Source: Paenibacillus_AM sp052180255 (GTDB taxonomy: Bacteria > Bacillota > Bacilli > Paenibacillales > NBRC-103111). From it: a stretch of DNA of 64,000 bases. The notes below the pieces were generated by a model, which worked only from the letters and a program-made list of their open reading frames with translations, had not been told where the DNA came from and made no database searches. The stretch lies in assembly GCF_052180255.1 (NCBI RefSeq), contig NZ_CP197466.1, positions 62,001 to 126,000 on the forward strand, in the 5' to 3' direction. A program made the position numbers and the translations under genes. The first letter of the stretch is position 1, and the number at the start of each line of letters is the position of its first letter. Below, piece after piece: positions 1-7,510 of this stretch.

Positions 1-1
1 G

Positions 2-151
2 ATTGTTCATCGATCGAGTGTGTCAGTAGGTGTTTATTATGGGGCTAAATTCGTGAAACAGCCCTCTATAGAGGAATTGACTTCACTTCGTTCGTTTATT
101 ATGCGAGCACAGGTAGGGATTTATTTGGACTGGAAAAAGGCACAAGCATGA
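2..151 (+). CDS. 3' end of an unrecognised gene (partial)
   Basis: A reading frame is open from the left edge of the window to a TGA at 149-151, giving 49 residues that end in GIYLDWKKAQA. An intrinsic terminator follows 25 bp later, as expected after a real gene. The visible part has mixed polar and hydrophobic character and no motif I can name. I do not recognise the family from this C-terminal piece. Confidence 0.55.
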   Translation: MVHRSSVSVGVYYGAKFVKQPSIEELTSLRSFIMRAQVGIYLDWKKAQA

Positions 152-176
152 TCTTATATACGAAGCAGCAATCAAG

Positions 177-216
177 AATCTACTGTTCATTTCAATGATG
201 GACAGTAGATTTTTTT
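177..216 (+). terminator. Intrinsic terminator after the first partial gene
   Basis: AATCTACTGTTCA pairs with TGGACAGTAGATT (one mismatch) around a short loop and is followed by a run of T. It separates the partial upstream gene from the ychF promoter. Confidence 0.8.
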
Positions 217-288
217 GAAAATATAAGAAAGTGTAAGTGGAATTATCAGCCTTTTCTTGACATTAATATGGAATTGAACGGTAATTCA

Positions 289-317
289 TTGTAACGCGGG
301 GAATGCTGCTATATAAT
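289..317 (+). promoter_or_regulatory. Sigma-A promoter for ychF
   Basis: TTGTAA at 289-294 and a perfect TATAAT at 312-317 are separated by 17 bp, about 48 bp upstream of the ychF start. A TTGACA at 257-262 lies further upstream without a good -10 partner. Confidence 0.6.
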
Positions 318-364
318 ATAGGTTGGTCTATTAATAAACTGAACGTTTAAGGAGTGTCTTATCC

Positions 365-1465
365 ATGGCTTTAAAAGCAGGAATCGTCGGCTTACCGAAC
401 GTCGGAAAATCGACTTTATTTAACGCGATCACGCAAGCGGGTGCCGAATCGGCGAACTATCCTTTTTGTACAATTGATCCAAACGTAGGGGTAGTGGAAG
501 TGCCGGATGAGAGAATGCAGAAGCTGGTTGAGATTGTAGTACCGAAAAGTATCGTACCTACTGCATTCGAATTCGTTGATATTGCAGGACTTGTGAAAGG
601 TGCGAGTAAAGGCGAAGGCTTAGGCAATAAATTTCTAGCAAACATTCGTGAAGTGGATGCGATTGTCCACGTTGTACGTTGTTTTGTTGATGAGAATATT
701 ACACATGTATCGGGTAAAATCGATCCGATTGGCGATATTGAAACAATTAATTTGGAACTTATTTTGGCGGATTTGGATTCTGTTGAAAAACGGATCGATC
801 GTTCCCGCAAAAATATGAAAGGCGGCAACAAACAGTACGCGGCTGAAGTTGAAGTGTTAGAGCGTGTAAAAGAGGCACTTTATAATGATCAACCTGCACG
901 TAGTGTAGAGCTAAGTGAAGATGAGAAAATAGTGATTCGTGACATGCACTTGCTGACAATGAAGCCTGTTCTTTATGCGGCAAACGTTGCTGAGAGTGAA
1001 GTAGCGCAAGCAGAAGACAATGAATATGTACAAAAAGTTCGCGCATTCGCAGCTCAAGAGGGTGCGGAAGTGGTTCCAATCTCGGCAAAAGTAGAAGCGG
1101 AAATCGCAGAACTTGATGATGAAGAAAAAGTGATGTTCCTTGAGGAGCTAGGTTTGGAAGAGTCCGGCCTAAATCGCTTGATTAAAGCAGCTTACAAGCT
1201 GCTTGGTCTATACACGTACTTTACTGCAGGTGTGCAAGAAGTACGCGCTTGGACGATCCGTAAAGGTACAAAAGCACCGCAAGCTGCGGGTGTTATTCAT
1301 ACAGACTTTGAGCGTGGATTCATCCGTGCCGAGGTTGTAGCTTATGACGATCTAATCGCAGCAGGCTCCATGAACGGTGCTAAAGAGCGCGGTCAAGTTC
1401 GTCTTGAAGGTAAAGAATATGTCGTTCGTGATGGCGATGTTATGCACTTCCGTTTTAACGTATAG
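365..1465 (+). CDS. ychF: Redox-regulated ATPase YchF (Obg-family)
   Basis: This 366-residue protein matches the universal YchF/OLA1 family in length and motifs. The P-loop GLPNVGKST is at residues 9-17 and the switch II DxAG motif at about 72-75. The C-terminal TGS domain lies at about 280-364 (TYFTAGVQEVRAW onward). Family knowledge: despite its Obg-like fold YchF prefers ATP, because its G4 motif is NxxE rather than NKxD, and NVAE is present here. It binds ribosomes and acts in translation and the oxidative-stress response. The ATG at 365 has an AAGGAG ribosome site 11 bp upstream. It is transcribed alone, with a repeat element separating it from prfA. Confidence 0.97.
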   Translation: MALKAGIVGLPNVGKSTLFNAITQAGAESANYPFCTIDPNVGVVEVPDERMQKLVEIVVPKSIVPTAFEFVDIAGLVKGASKGEGLGNKFLANIREVDAIVHVVRCFVDENITHVSGKIDPIGDIETINLELILADLDSVEKRIDRSRKNMKGGNKQYAAEVEVLERVKEALYNDQPARSVELSEDEKIVIRDMHLLTMKPVLYAANVAESEVAQAEDNEYVQKVRAFAAQEGAEVVPISAKVEAEIAELDDEEKVMFLEELGLEESGLNRLIKAAYKLLGLYTYFTAGVQEVRAWTIRKGTKAPQAAGVIHTDFERGFIRAEVVAYDDLIAAGSMNGAKERGQVRLEGKEYVVRDGDVMHFRFNV

Positions 1466-1482
1466 CGAATCTGAACACGCGT

Positions 1483-1677
1483 GTTCAAAAAGTTAAACGG
1501 AGAAGAAAAGAAGCACTAAGTTAACTCTTTCGATGTACATTTTCCTTCGGAAAAATTTGAGAGCGTAGCGTTCGCCTTTGAAATCGTGAAATTACCACCA
1601 CATCTAATCAAAACTTTCACGATTTCAACAGCGACCGGAAGTGCTTCTTTTCTTCGCAGTGATCAAGCTTTTTGAAT
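1483..1677. repeat. Interspersed palindromic repeat, copy 1
   Basis: A roughly 195-bp element starts with GTTCAAAAAGT (1483-1493) and ends with the near-inverse AGCTTTTTGAAT (1666-1677). The interior has a second inverted repeat: GAAATCGTGAAA pairs with TTTCACGATTTC. A second copy at 8626-8779 shares the termini, the GCCTTTGAAATCGTGAA block, the TTCACGATTTCAACAGCGA block and a CGCAGT motif near the right end, while the spacers have diverged. It fills the ychF-prfA gap and has no significant reading frame. It looks like a MITE-like or REP-like non-coding repeat, and as RNA it would fold into one long imperfect hairpin. Confidence 0.85.
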
Positions 1678-1741
1678 ACACTCCACAAGGATTAGCATCT
1701 ACGGCTAGAATGGCATAAATTAAACAAGGGGGGAAATCCGA

Positions 1742-2815
1742 ATGTTGGACCGTTTACAATCCGTAGCAGACCGTTATGACAAACTTAGCGAGCTGCTGTG
1801 TGATCCAGATGTAACTAGTGATTCCAGAAAGCTGCGCGACTACTCTAAAGAGCAGTCGGATTTGCAAGAGACGTATGATACGTACATGGAATATAAAGAT
1901 GTGTACCAAGGCTATGAGTCAGCTAAGGCAATGCAAAATGAAAAGCTCGATGATGAGATGCGTGAGCTTGTGAAGATGGAGCTTGACGAGCTTGGTGCGC
2001 GTAAGCAAGAGCTTGAAGATCGTCTGAACTTCTTAATGCTGCCAAAAGATCCAAATGACGATAAAAACGTAATCGTGGAGATCCGTGGTGCAGCAGGTGG
2101 TGACGAGGCTGCCTTGTTCGCAGGTGATTTATACAAAATGTACACACGTTTTGCAGATTCGCAAAACTGGCGTACAGAAATTTTGGATGCGTCCTTGAAC
2201 GATTTGGGTGGATTTAAAGAGATTATTTTCATGATTACAGGAAAAGGTGCATACTCCAAGCTGAAGTATGAGAGTGGCGCACACCGTGTACAGCGTATTC
2301 CAGTAACCGAATCGGGCGGACGTATACACACGTCTACGTCAACAGTCGTTGTGATGCCAGAGGCGGAAGATTTTGATATTGAAATTAAAGACAGCGATAT
2401 TCGCGTCGATACGTTCTGTTCCTCGGGTGCAGGCGGACAGTCGGTTAATACGACGAAGTCTGCGGTACGTGTAACGCACGTTCCAACGGGCGTTATTGCG
2501 ACTTGCCAAGACGGAAAATCGCAAAATGATAACAAAGCAAAAGCGTTGCAAGTTCTTCGTTCGCGTATCTTTGATAAGTTCCAACAAGAAGAGATGGCGA
2601 AAATTGCTGGCGAGCGTAAGAGCAAAGTGGGTACGGGTGACCGAAGTGAACGTATTCGTACGTATAACTTCCCACAAAGCCGTGTAACAGACCACCGCAT
2701 TGGGCTTACTCTGCATAAGCTTGATACCGTACTTAACGGGGATATGGGAGAAATCGTGAATGCACTAACGATTGCAGCACAATCTGATCTTCTCGATAAG
2801 GGAGAACAGATTTAA
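1742..2815 (+). CDS. prfA: Peptide chain release factor 1
   Basis: The 357-residue protein recognises UAA and UAG stop codons and triggers peptide release on the ribosome. The tripeptide discriminator P-V-T of RF1 is at residues 187-189, which distinguishes it from RF2 (SPF). The catalytic GGQ is at 231-233, with Q233 the substrate of PrmC methylation. The N-terminal coiled-coil domain occupies about the first 110 residues. The ATG at 1742 follows an AAGGGGGGAAAT ribosome site. The next gene is prmC, whose product modifies this protein; only one base separates the prfA stop from the prmC ATG, so the two are translationally coupled. Confidence 0.98.
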   Translation: MLDRLQSVADRYDKLSELLCDPDVTSDSRKLRDYSKEQSDLQETYDTYMEYKDVYQGYESAKAMQNEKLDDEMRELVKMELDELGARKQELEDRLNFLMLPKDPNDDKNVIVEIRGAAGGDEAALFAGDLYKMYTRFADSQNWRTEILDASLNDLGGFKEIIFMITGKGAYSKLKYESGAHRVQRIPVTESGGRIHTSTSTVVVMPEAEDFDIEIKDSDIRVDTFCSSGAGGQSVNTTKSAVRVTHVPTGVIATCQDGKSQNDNKAKALQVLRSRIFDKFQQEEMAKIAGERKSKVGTGDRSERIRTYNFPQSRVTDHRIGLTLHKLDTVLNGDMGEIVNALTIAAQSDLLDKGEQI

Positions 2816-2816
2816 G

Positions 2817-3716
2817 ATGAAGTCACAGTTCCGCGCAAGCGCGGTGAATGCTAGTGTGAGAGAAGCCTATGTTGAGGCTTCTTCTTTTTTAGAGGCGTGC
2901 GAGGTGCAGGACGCACGAGTCGTATGTGAATTGCTGCTGCAGCATGTGCTTGGTGTCAGCCGCAGTGAGCTGCTGCTTACTTGGTCGGAACCATTTCCCG
3001 CGGCTCGCGCCACTGCGTGGCGCGAGGGAATTCAACGTAAAGCCGAAGGAGAGCCGGTACAGTATATTATCGGTGAGACTGAATTCTACGGCATTACACT
3101 AGGGGTTGGCCCGGGCGTGCTCATTCCACGCCCGGAAACCGAGCTCCTCGTGGAGCATATGATGCACGAGGGAGTGAGGGCGTTCGGGCAAGGGGTGCAG
3201 CTTACCCTTGCCGATGTTGGGACCGGGAGCGGTGCGATCCCGGTCACGATTGCGCGCCACTGCCCGGCATGGCGCGTGTATGCGAGCGATCTCTCGCCGC
3301 AGGCGCTAGCGATCGCACAGAAGAACGCCGCAGCGTGCGGCGTTCGGGAGCAGATCACCTTCTTCGAGGGTGATCTGCTGCGCCCCTTCATTGAGGGGCG
3401 CATAGAGGTGGATATGCTGATTAGCAATCCACCGTATATTCCAGCGAGGGAGATCCCCTCGCTGCAGCCAGAGGTGCGGCTGTATGAGCCGCACCTGGCA
3501 CTGATCGGCGGCGAAGACGGCTTGGAGCCGTACCGCCGCTTATGTGAACAGCTGCCCGAGCTGCCGAAGCTGCCGACACTTGTCGGCTTTGAAGTCGGCA
3601 TGGGGCAGGCGGAAGACGTCGCCGCCCTGCTGCGCGCCTGCGGCGACTATGAGATCCACTTCGTGAAAGACCTCGCGGGAATCGACCGTCATGTGATTGG
3701 TGTGCGAGAGAAATAG
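2817..3716 (+). CDS. prmC: Release factor glutamine methyltransferase
   Basis: This SAM-dependent N5-glutamine methyltransferase acts on the GGQ glutamine of RF1 and RF2. In 299 residues it has an N-terminal helical domain (about 1-80), the SAM-binding DVGTGSG at 133-139 and the catalytic NPPY at 204-207, within ISNPPYIP. The ATG at 2817 directly after the prfA stop gives a normal family length; an in-frame upstream ATG inside prfA is less likely. From about 3000 onward the gene is much richer in GC than its neighbours and contains a dozen consecutive short perfect inverted repeats, described as a separate feature. The reading frame and motifs stay intact through this patch. Confidence 0.96.
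   Translation: MKSQFRASAVNASVREAYVEASSFLEACEVQDARVVCELLLQHVLGVSRSELLLTWSEPFPAARATAWREGIQRKAEGEPVQYIIGETEFYGITLGVGPGVLIPRPETELLVEHMMHEGVRAFGQGVQLTLADVGTGSGAIPVTIARHCPAWRVYASDLSPQALAIAQKNAAACGVREQITFFEGDLLRPFIEGRIEVDMLISNPPYIPAREIPSLQPEVRLYEPHLALIGGEDGLEPYRRLCEQLPELPKLPTLVGFEVGMGQAEDVAALLRACGDYEIHFVKDLAGIDRHVIGVREK
3004..3587. repeat. Train of perfect short inverted repeats inside prmC
   Basis: Consecutive hairpins with perfect arms are visible: 3004-3026 (CTCGCGCCAC, 10-bp arms, 3-nt loop), 3111-3135 (9 bp), 3187-3212 (8), 3221-3245 (8), 3253-3276 (7), 3323-3345 (GAACGCCGCA, 10), 3350-3378 (GCAGATCACC, 10), 3379-3402 (9), 3442-3464 (9), 3472-3496 (9), 3517-3531 (6) and 3572-3587 (6-7). Loops are 2-10 nt. 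They do not share one sequence, so this is not a dispersed repeat family but a property of the local DNA. Confidence 0.85.
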
Positions 3717-3751
3717 ACGATATGCAAATCACATATTTAGACCCATAAAAT

Positions 3752-3786
3752 AAGCTGCTTGAGGGTTGAACCTCGGCAGCTTTTTT
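3752..3786 (+). terminator. Intrinsic terminator after prmC
   Basis: AAGCTGC and GCAGCTT form the base of a stem reinforced by GAGG/CCTC and followed by six T. It ends the prfA-prmC transcript. Confidence 0.85.
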
Positions 3787-3824
3787 AATGATTTTCGATT
3801 TATTAAAATTTTGCTAGATTCATA

Positions 3825-3854
3825 GTTTAGCTTCCATCCATCTTGCCCATACTA
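3825..3854 (+). promoter_or_regulatory. Possible sigma-F promoter for spoIIR
   Basis: GTTTA (3825-3829), 15 bp, then GCCCATACTA (3845-3854) matches the sigma-F pattern GYATA-N15-GGnnAnAMTR with one mismatch in each element. spoIIR is sigma-F-dependent in Bacillus subtilis, which is the main reason to take this weak match seriously. Confidence 0.35.
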
Positions 3855-3886
3855 GGCTTATAGGAACTTGAGAGGGGCAAATCACG

Positions 3887-4573
3887 ATGGAAAGCAAACA
3901 TTTATCTAATCATTCTTTTAACAATTCTTCTTCATTTCGCACTTATATGATTCTGGCATTTGCACTTATATTTATGATCGTTTGTTGGGAAGGAAATAGA
4001 GGAAACACGGCGATAGCGGCGACAAGTATTCCCCAAGAATCCATTCGTCTTCGTATCTTAGCGAATTCGGATGATCCAATGGATCAATTCGTGAAGCGTG
4101 AAATACGTGATGCTGTTATTGCGCAAATAGGCGAGTGGGCAGCGGGTCCGCAGACATTGGAGCAAGCGCGCACGACAATTACATCCCATTTACCAGAATT
4201 GCAGGAGCTAGTTGGAAAAGAACTTCAAAAGCGCGGTTACGACTACAGCTATAAAGTGGAGCTTGGGCAGGTTCCTTTTCCAGCTAAAATGTATGGCGGT
4301 CAAGTGTATCCAGCAGGTGATTATGAGGCACTGCGAATCACACTCGGTAAAGGTGAAGGTCAGAACTGGTGGTGTGTATTGTTCCCACCTTTATGCTTTG
4401 TGGATGTAGTGTCAGGGGATGCGGTAGCGAGTAACAAAGAGGACAAGACCACTAAAGGCATCCAAACGAACAATTCCAAAGATGTTAAAACAGCTTCAAA
4501 TGCCTCAGAGAAATCAAATGAGCGTCAATATCGGTTCTTTTTATGGGATTGGATCAACAGTTGGTTTGCGTAA
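3887..4573 (+). CDS. spoIIR: Stage II sporulation protein R
   Basis: SpoIIR is made in the forespore and exported to the intermembrane space. There it triggers SpoIIGA to cleave pro-sigma-E in the mother cell. The 228-residue protein has an N-terminal hydrophobic export segment (about 20-45, ending near AIAATS), then the typical block RLRILANSDDPMDQFVKREIRDAV, split by the family into RLRILANSD and VKREIRDAV. It has a WWCVLFPPLCF motif at about 163-174. A polar Lys/Asn/Ser-rich stretch (about 180-212) before the final aromatic segment is probably disordered. Position between prmC and ywlC matches Bacillus. The ATG at 3887 follows an AGAGGGG ribosome site. Confidence 0.96.
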   Translation: MESKHLSNHSFNNSSSFRTYMILAFALIFMIVCWEGNRGNTAIAATSIPQESIRLRILANSDDPMDQFVKREIRDAVIAQIGEWAAGPQTLEQARTTITSHLPELQELVGKELQKRGYDYSYKVELGQVPFPAKMYGGQVYPAGDYEALRITLGKGEGQNWWCVLFPPLCFVDVVSGDAVASNKEDKTTKGIQTNNSKDVKTASNASEKSNERQYRFFLWDWINSWFA

Positions 4574-4672
4574 TGGCACTATTTTCGGTAAAATTTTGAC
4601 ACATCATACACAATCTATTGGATAGAGAGTACATCATGAGTCGGAAACAATTATGTAAAGGATGAGGACGCT

Positions 4673-5806
4673 TTGACAAAACAATGGCATATCGACCGAA
4701 GTGTGGATGACGCTGCCTCACAAGAAGCATTAAGCGCCGCAGCAGAGCTGCTGCGGGAAGGGCAGACCGTTGCTTTCCCTACGGAAACGGTATATGGATT
4801 AGGTGCAGATGCAACGAACACCGAAGCGGTGAAACAAATTTTTATAGCAAAAGGACGACCATCCGACAATCCGCTCATCGTACATATTGCAGATCGTCAG
4901 GATTTAAATAAATGGACATCCCCTGTTACGGGTCCTGTCGATCGCTTAATGAAAGCGTTCTGGCCAGGGCCTCTTACGATTATTTTCCCAGTACGGGAAG
5001 ACGCAATCTCCCCGCTTGTTACAGCGGGGTTATCTACTGTCGGGGTTCGCATCCCCGACAATGACGTTGCCCGCGAGCTCATTCGCCTCTCGGGCCGCCC
5101 AATTGCAGCCCCGAGCGCGAACTCCTCGGGCAAGCCAAGCCCCACACGCGCCGAGCACGTGTTAGCCGATCTCGACGGCCGCATTGGCGGCATCGTCGAG
5201 GCAGGGTCAGCCACCGTCGGACTGGAGTCGACGGTGGTCGAGTGGGCGCAGGATGCTTTGCATATCCTGCGTCCTGGCGGCGTGACCGCCGAGCAGCTGC
5301 GCGAAGCGCTGCCCGGCGTCACGGTCATCGCCCCGGCGGGGGGCGAGTCTCGCGGCGATGCAGCAGAAGGGCGAGCTGCGGCGGACGATTCCGCCGCAGC
5401 TGCCACTGCTGCAAGCGCCGACGAGGCGCCTCGCGCGCCGGGCATGAAATACGCCCACTACGCACCGCGTGGGCGGATGATCCTCGTTGACGGCGCCGAT
5501 CCGGACGCCGTCGCAGATCTGATCCGGCGCGAGCTGCGCGCCGCAGCCTCTCGGGGTGAGCGCACAGGCGTGCTCACCCGTACGGAACGGTCGGCCCTCT
5601 ACGAGGAGGCCGACGTCGTCGTCGCCTGCGGCTCGCTTCGCTCGCCGCAGACGATTGCGCAGGGCCTGTTCGCAGCCCTGCGACAGTTTGACCAAGATGA
5701 GGCAACCTTCATCTTGGCGGAGAGTTGCCCCGAGCATGGCATCGGGGCCGCGATCATGAACCGCCTGCGTAAAGCGGCAGGCGGTCGTACCCTAAGCGCA
5801 GACTAA
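4673..5806 (+). CDS. ywlC: L-threonylcarbamoyladenylate synthase (Sua5/YwlC)
   Basis: The enzyme makes threonylcarbamoyl-AMP from threonine, bicarbonate and ATP, for t6A modification of ANN-decoding tRNAs. In 377 residues it has a YrdC domain (PTETVYGLG at 36-44, KGRPSDNPL at 60-68, and a SANSSG motif) and a C-terminal Sua5 domain starting near the KYAHYAPRG motif. The two are joined by an Ala/Asp/Glu-rich low-complexity linker. The TTG at 4673 is preceded by a GATGAGG site; no ATG gives a complete YrdC domain. The second half is strongly GC-rich and dense in perfect inverted repeats, unlike the AT-richer first 300 bp. Confidence 0.95.
   Translation: MTKQWHIDRSVDDAASQEALSAAAELLREGQTVAFPTETVYGLGADATNTEAVKQIFIAKGRPSDNPLIVHIADRQDLNKWTSPVTGPVDRLMKAFWPGPLTIIFPVREDAISPLVTAGLSTVGVRIPDNDVARELIRLSGRPIAAPSANSSGKPSPTRAEHVLADLDGRIGGIVEAGSATVGLESTVVEWAQDALHILRPGGVTAEQLREALPGVTVIAPAGGESRGDAAEGRAAADDSAAAATAASADEAPRAPGMKYAHYAPRGRMILVDGADPDAVADLIRRELRAAASRGERTGVLTRTERSALYEEADVVVACGSLRSPQTIAQGLFAALRQFDQDEATFILAESCPEHGIGAAIMNRLRKAAGGRTLSAD
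5010..5785. repeat. Train of perfect short inverted repeats inside ywlC
   Basis: Perfect-arm hairpins follow each other through the GC-rich part of the gene: 5010-5029 (7 bp), 5038-5060 (TGTCGGGG, 8), 5110-5130 (6), 5211-5237 (CCACCGTCG, 9), 5247-5271 (8), 5374-5401 (AGCTGCGGCGGA, 12-bp arms, 4-nt loop), 5554-5579 (8), 5658-5682 (8), 5692-5717 (9), 5727-5748 (7) and 5760-5785 (ACCGCCTGC, 9). As in prmC, each hairpin has its own sequence. Confidence 0.85.
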
Positions 5807-5919
5807 GCGCGTAAGCAACTTTTTCGAGCTTGTTCTTTTCACACCTGAGCAATCCTAGCATGATTTGTCCACTGCCCGCATATGTTGGGAGAAGACAAGG
5901 TGGACAGGGGGGCTTAGGG

Positions 5920-6480
5920 ATGTCTAGTTTTGCGGTGGGGCAGTTTATGACGATACTCATCATGTCAATCGCCCTCGGGTTCGATGCATTTTCGCTTGGA
6001 CTGGGGATGGGCATGAGAGGTGTTCGGCTGCTTCATATTGCATGGCTCTCTTTTGTGATTGGACTTTTTCATATTCTCATGCCGTTGTTCGGTATATTTA
6101 TGGGGCACTATGTTTCCTCGTTACTTGGACAAGTTGCTGTCTCGATCGGTGGCATTCTCCTAGTCGTACTCGGCGGACATATGCTCTATTCTTCACTTAC
6201 AAGTTCGAATGATCAGCAGCCTGTCCGTCAGCCGATGACACTATGGGGACTTGCGCTATTTGCACTGAGCGTCTCGGTGGATTCTTTTTCAGTAGGCGTA
6301 TCATTAGGTATGTTCGCTTCTGACGTCATTTTAACAGTAATCATGTTCGGCCTTGTCGGTGGACTGATGTCCATAATGGGATTGATGTTGGGTAAACGAG
6401 TATCTCATATCGTTGGTGGCTATGGAGAAGCCTTAGGCGGCATTATCTTACTGGCATTCGGACTGAATTTCTTACTCTAA
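5920..6480 (+). CDS. mntP: Manganese efflux pump MntP (YwlD)
   Basis: This is a six-helix inner-membrane exporter of Mn(II). The 186-residue protein is almost entirely hydrophobic and internally duplicated: each half carries a motif of the form SxxxxxDxFSxGxxLGM (ALGFDAFSLGLGMGM near residue 20 and SVSVDSFSVGVSLGM near 115), whose Asp residues are metal ligands in the family. I chose the ATG at 5920, which follows a GGGGGG site. An earlier in-frame TTG would add 30 non-conserved residues. It lies 113 bp after ywlC in the conserved Bacillus order. Confidence 0.93.
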   Translation: MSSFAVGQFMTILIMSIALGFDAFSLGLGMGMRGVRLLHIAWLSFVIGLFHILMPLFGIFMGHYVSSLLGQVAVSIGGILLVVLGGHMLYSSLTSSNDQQPVRQPMTLWGLALFALSVSVDSFSVGVSLGMFASDVILTVIMFGLVGGLMSIMGLMLGKRVSHIVGGYGEALGGIILLAFGLNFLL

Positions 6481-6592
6481 ACGAACATTCTTATCGTCAG
6501 TCCCTCTTCAGATGATGAAGCATTTCTTCTCAAATGAGGTATAATAGAAGTATCAGATAGAAGAGTGATCTACAAAGAAAGGATGCGGTGAG

Positions 6593-7174
6593 ATGCTTCG
6601 CATTTTATTTGTATGTACGGGTAACACATGTCGCTCACCGCTGGCAGAAGGGCTCATGCGCAAGCTTGCTCGTGACGCAGGAATGGACGTAGAGGTGCGA
6701 TCTGCAGGTGTATATGCAGCAAATGGTGGGCCAATCTCAAGTAACTCCGCTCAAATCTTGCGGGAAAAAGGAGCTTCGGATGCAATTCGCTCCAGCTCGG
6801 TCACTTCGGATGTGGTGCAGTGGGCCGATCTCATTCTTACCATGACGTTTAGTCATAAGAACGCTTTGGTTCAGCATTACCCCGACTCCGTAAGTAAGAC
6901 GTATACCCTCAAAGAGTATGCAATCGGGGAAGGCAGTGCATCGCATATTCAACAAGAGCGAGAGGCACTTATTGCGGAGCTAAGTCTCAAGCAAGCGCTG
7001 GGTCACGAAATAACAGAGGCAGAGAAAGAACGTTATTATGAGCTAGAACAACTTGCTCCGGGCGTTGATATCTCAGATCCTTTTGGTGGCTCGTTAGAGT
7101 TGTACCGGAAGACAGCAGCTGAGATTGAGCAAGAAATTCAGAAGCTGATTAAGCGGCTGCATCAGTCACAGTAA
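6593..7174 (+). CDS. ywlE: Protein-arginine phosphatase YwlE
   Basis: A low-molecular-weight phosphatase fold, 193 residues. The active-site loop VCTGNTCRSP at residues 7-16 has the Thr (GNT) that makes YwlE specific for phosphoarginine rather than phosphotyrosine. The general-acid Asp is in ISDPFGGS near the C-terminus. Family knowledge: YwlE opposes the arginine kinase McsB, which marks proteins for ClpCP degradation. The protein is about 40 residues longer than B. subtilis YwlE because of a charged, probably helical insert around residues 118-155. The ATG at 6593 follows an AAAGGATGCGG site. Confidence 0.93.
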   Translation: MLRILFVCTGNTCRSPLAEGLMRKLARDAGMDVEVRSAGVYAANGGPISSNSAQILREKGASDAIRSSSVTSDVVQWADLILTMTFSHKNALVQHYPDSVSKTYTLKEYAIGEGSASHIQQEREALIAELSLKQALGHEITEAEKERYYELEQLAPGVDISDPFGGSLELYRKTAAEIEQEIQKLIKRLHQSQ

Positions 7175-7210
7175 CTGTTAAAGGATAAGGGATATCCAGA
7201 GGGCTTTCTC

Positions 7211-7239
7211 TTTACAGACTTCACACAATGAGCTAAAAT
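7211..7239 (+). promoter_or_regulatory. Sigma-A promoter of the ZTP-riboswitch operon
   Basis: TTTACA (7211-7216), a 17-bp spacer and TAAAAT (7234-7239) place a transcription start near 7246, about 15 nt before the riboswitch aptamer. Confidence 0.7.
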
Positions 7240-7260
7240 AAGATCAATTATAAAGCCTTG

Positions 7261-7327
7261 ATGTAACTGGCGACGAGTGGGTCCAACCACAATGGAGCAT
7301 CGAGGGATACGGCCGGTCGCCTGGGCA
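7261..7327 (+). ncRNA. ZTP (pfl) riboswitch aptamer
   Basis: The sequence carries the two conserved halves of the ZTP/ZMP riboswitch. ACTGGCGA (7266-7273) is followed by a GTGG/CCAC hairpin and GGAGC, and the 3' half ends in TCGCCTGGGC (7317-7326). GGCGA and TCGCC form the long-range helix. Family knowledge: these RNAs sense ZTP or ZMP, which accumulate when 10-formyl-tetrahydrofolate is short, and turn on one-carbon and purine genes such as glyA, fhs and purH. A sigma-A promoter lies just upstream and an intrinsic terminator overlaps the 3' edge. The downstream genes are rpiB, ywlG and glyA; glyA is the logical target. Confidence 0.87.
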
Positions 7328-7373
7328 AAGAGCATCGCTGCGTGTATATACGCATGTCGTTTGCTCTTTTTTT
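7327..7373 (+). terminator. Riboswitch-controlled intrinsic terminator
   Basis: AAAGAGCA (7327-7334) pairs with TGCTCTTT (7362-7369), with an inner TGCGT/ACGCA stem and a T run to 7373. The 5' arm begins at the last bases of the ZTP aptamer, the usual arrangement for ligand-induced read-through. Confidence 0.85.
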
Positions 7374-7510
7374 CATTTTGCAAGAGCATATATTGTTCAA
7401 TTGTGATCCACTTCTCACCAACTGGAATGTCCTGAAAAATGGGGTATAATGAAGGCATGTTTACAGCCCCATCAGCTAATATATTGGGGCAAATAGAGGA
7501 GGCGTAACCA

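Noticed and set aside
1912..2700. Long antisense open frame (262 codons) over prfA
   Set aside because: Ser-rich shadow of the codon bias of prfA; the plus-strand gene is complete and certain. The same applies to the antisense frames over ywlC, csaB, glyA and tagO.
7162..7458. 98-codon open frame on the minus strand between ywlE and rpiB
   Set aside because: It covers the ZTP riboswitch, its promoter and its terminator entirely, has no good ribosome site, and its product matches nothing I know. RNA function explains the sequence better.
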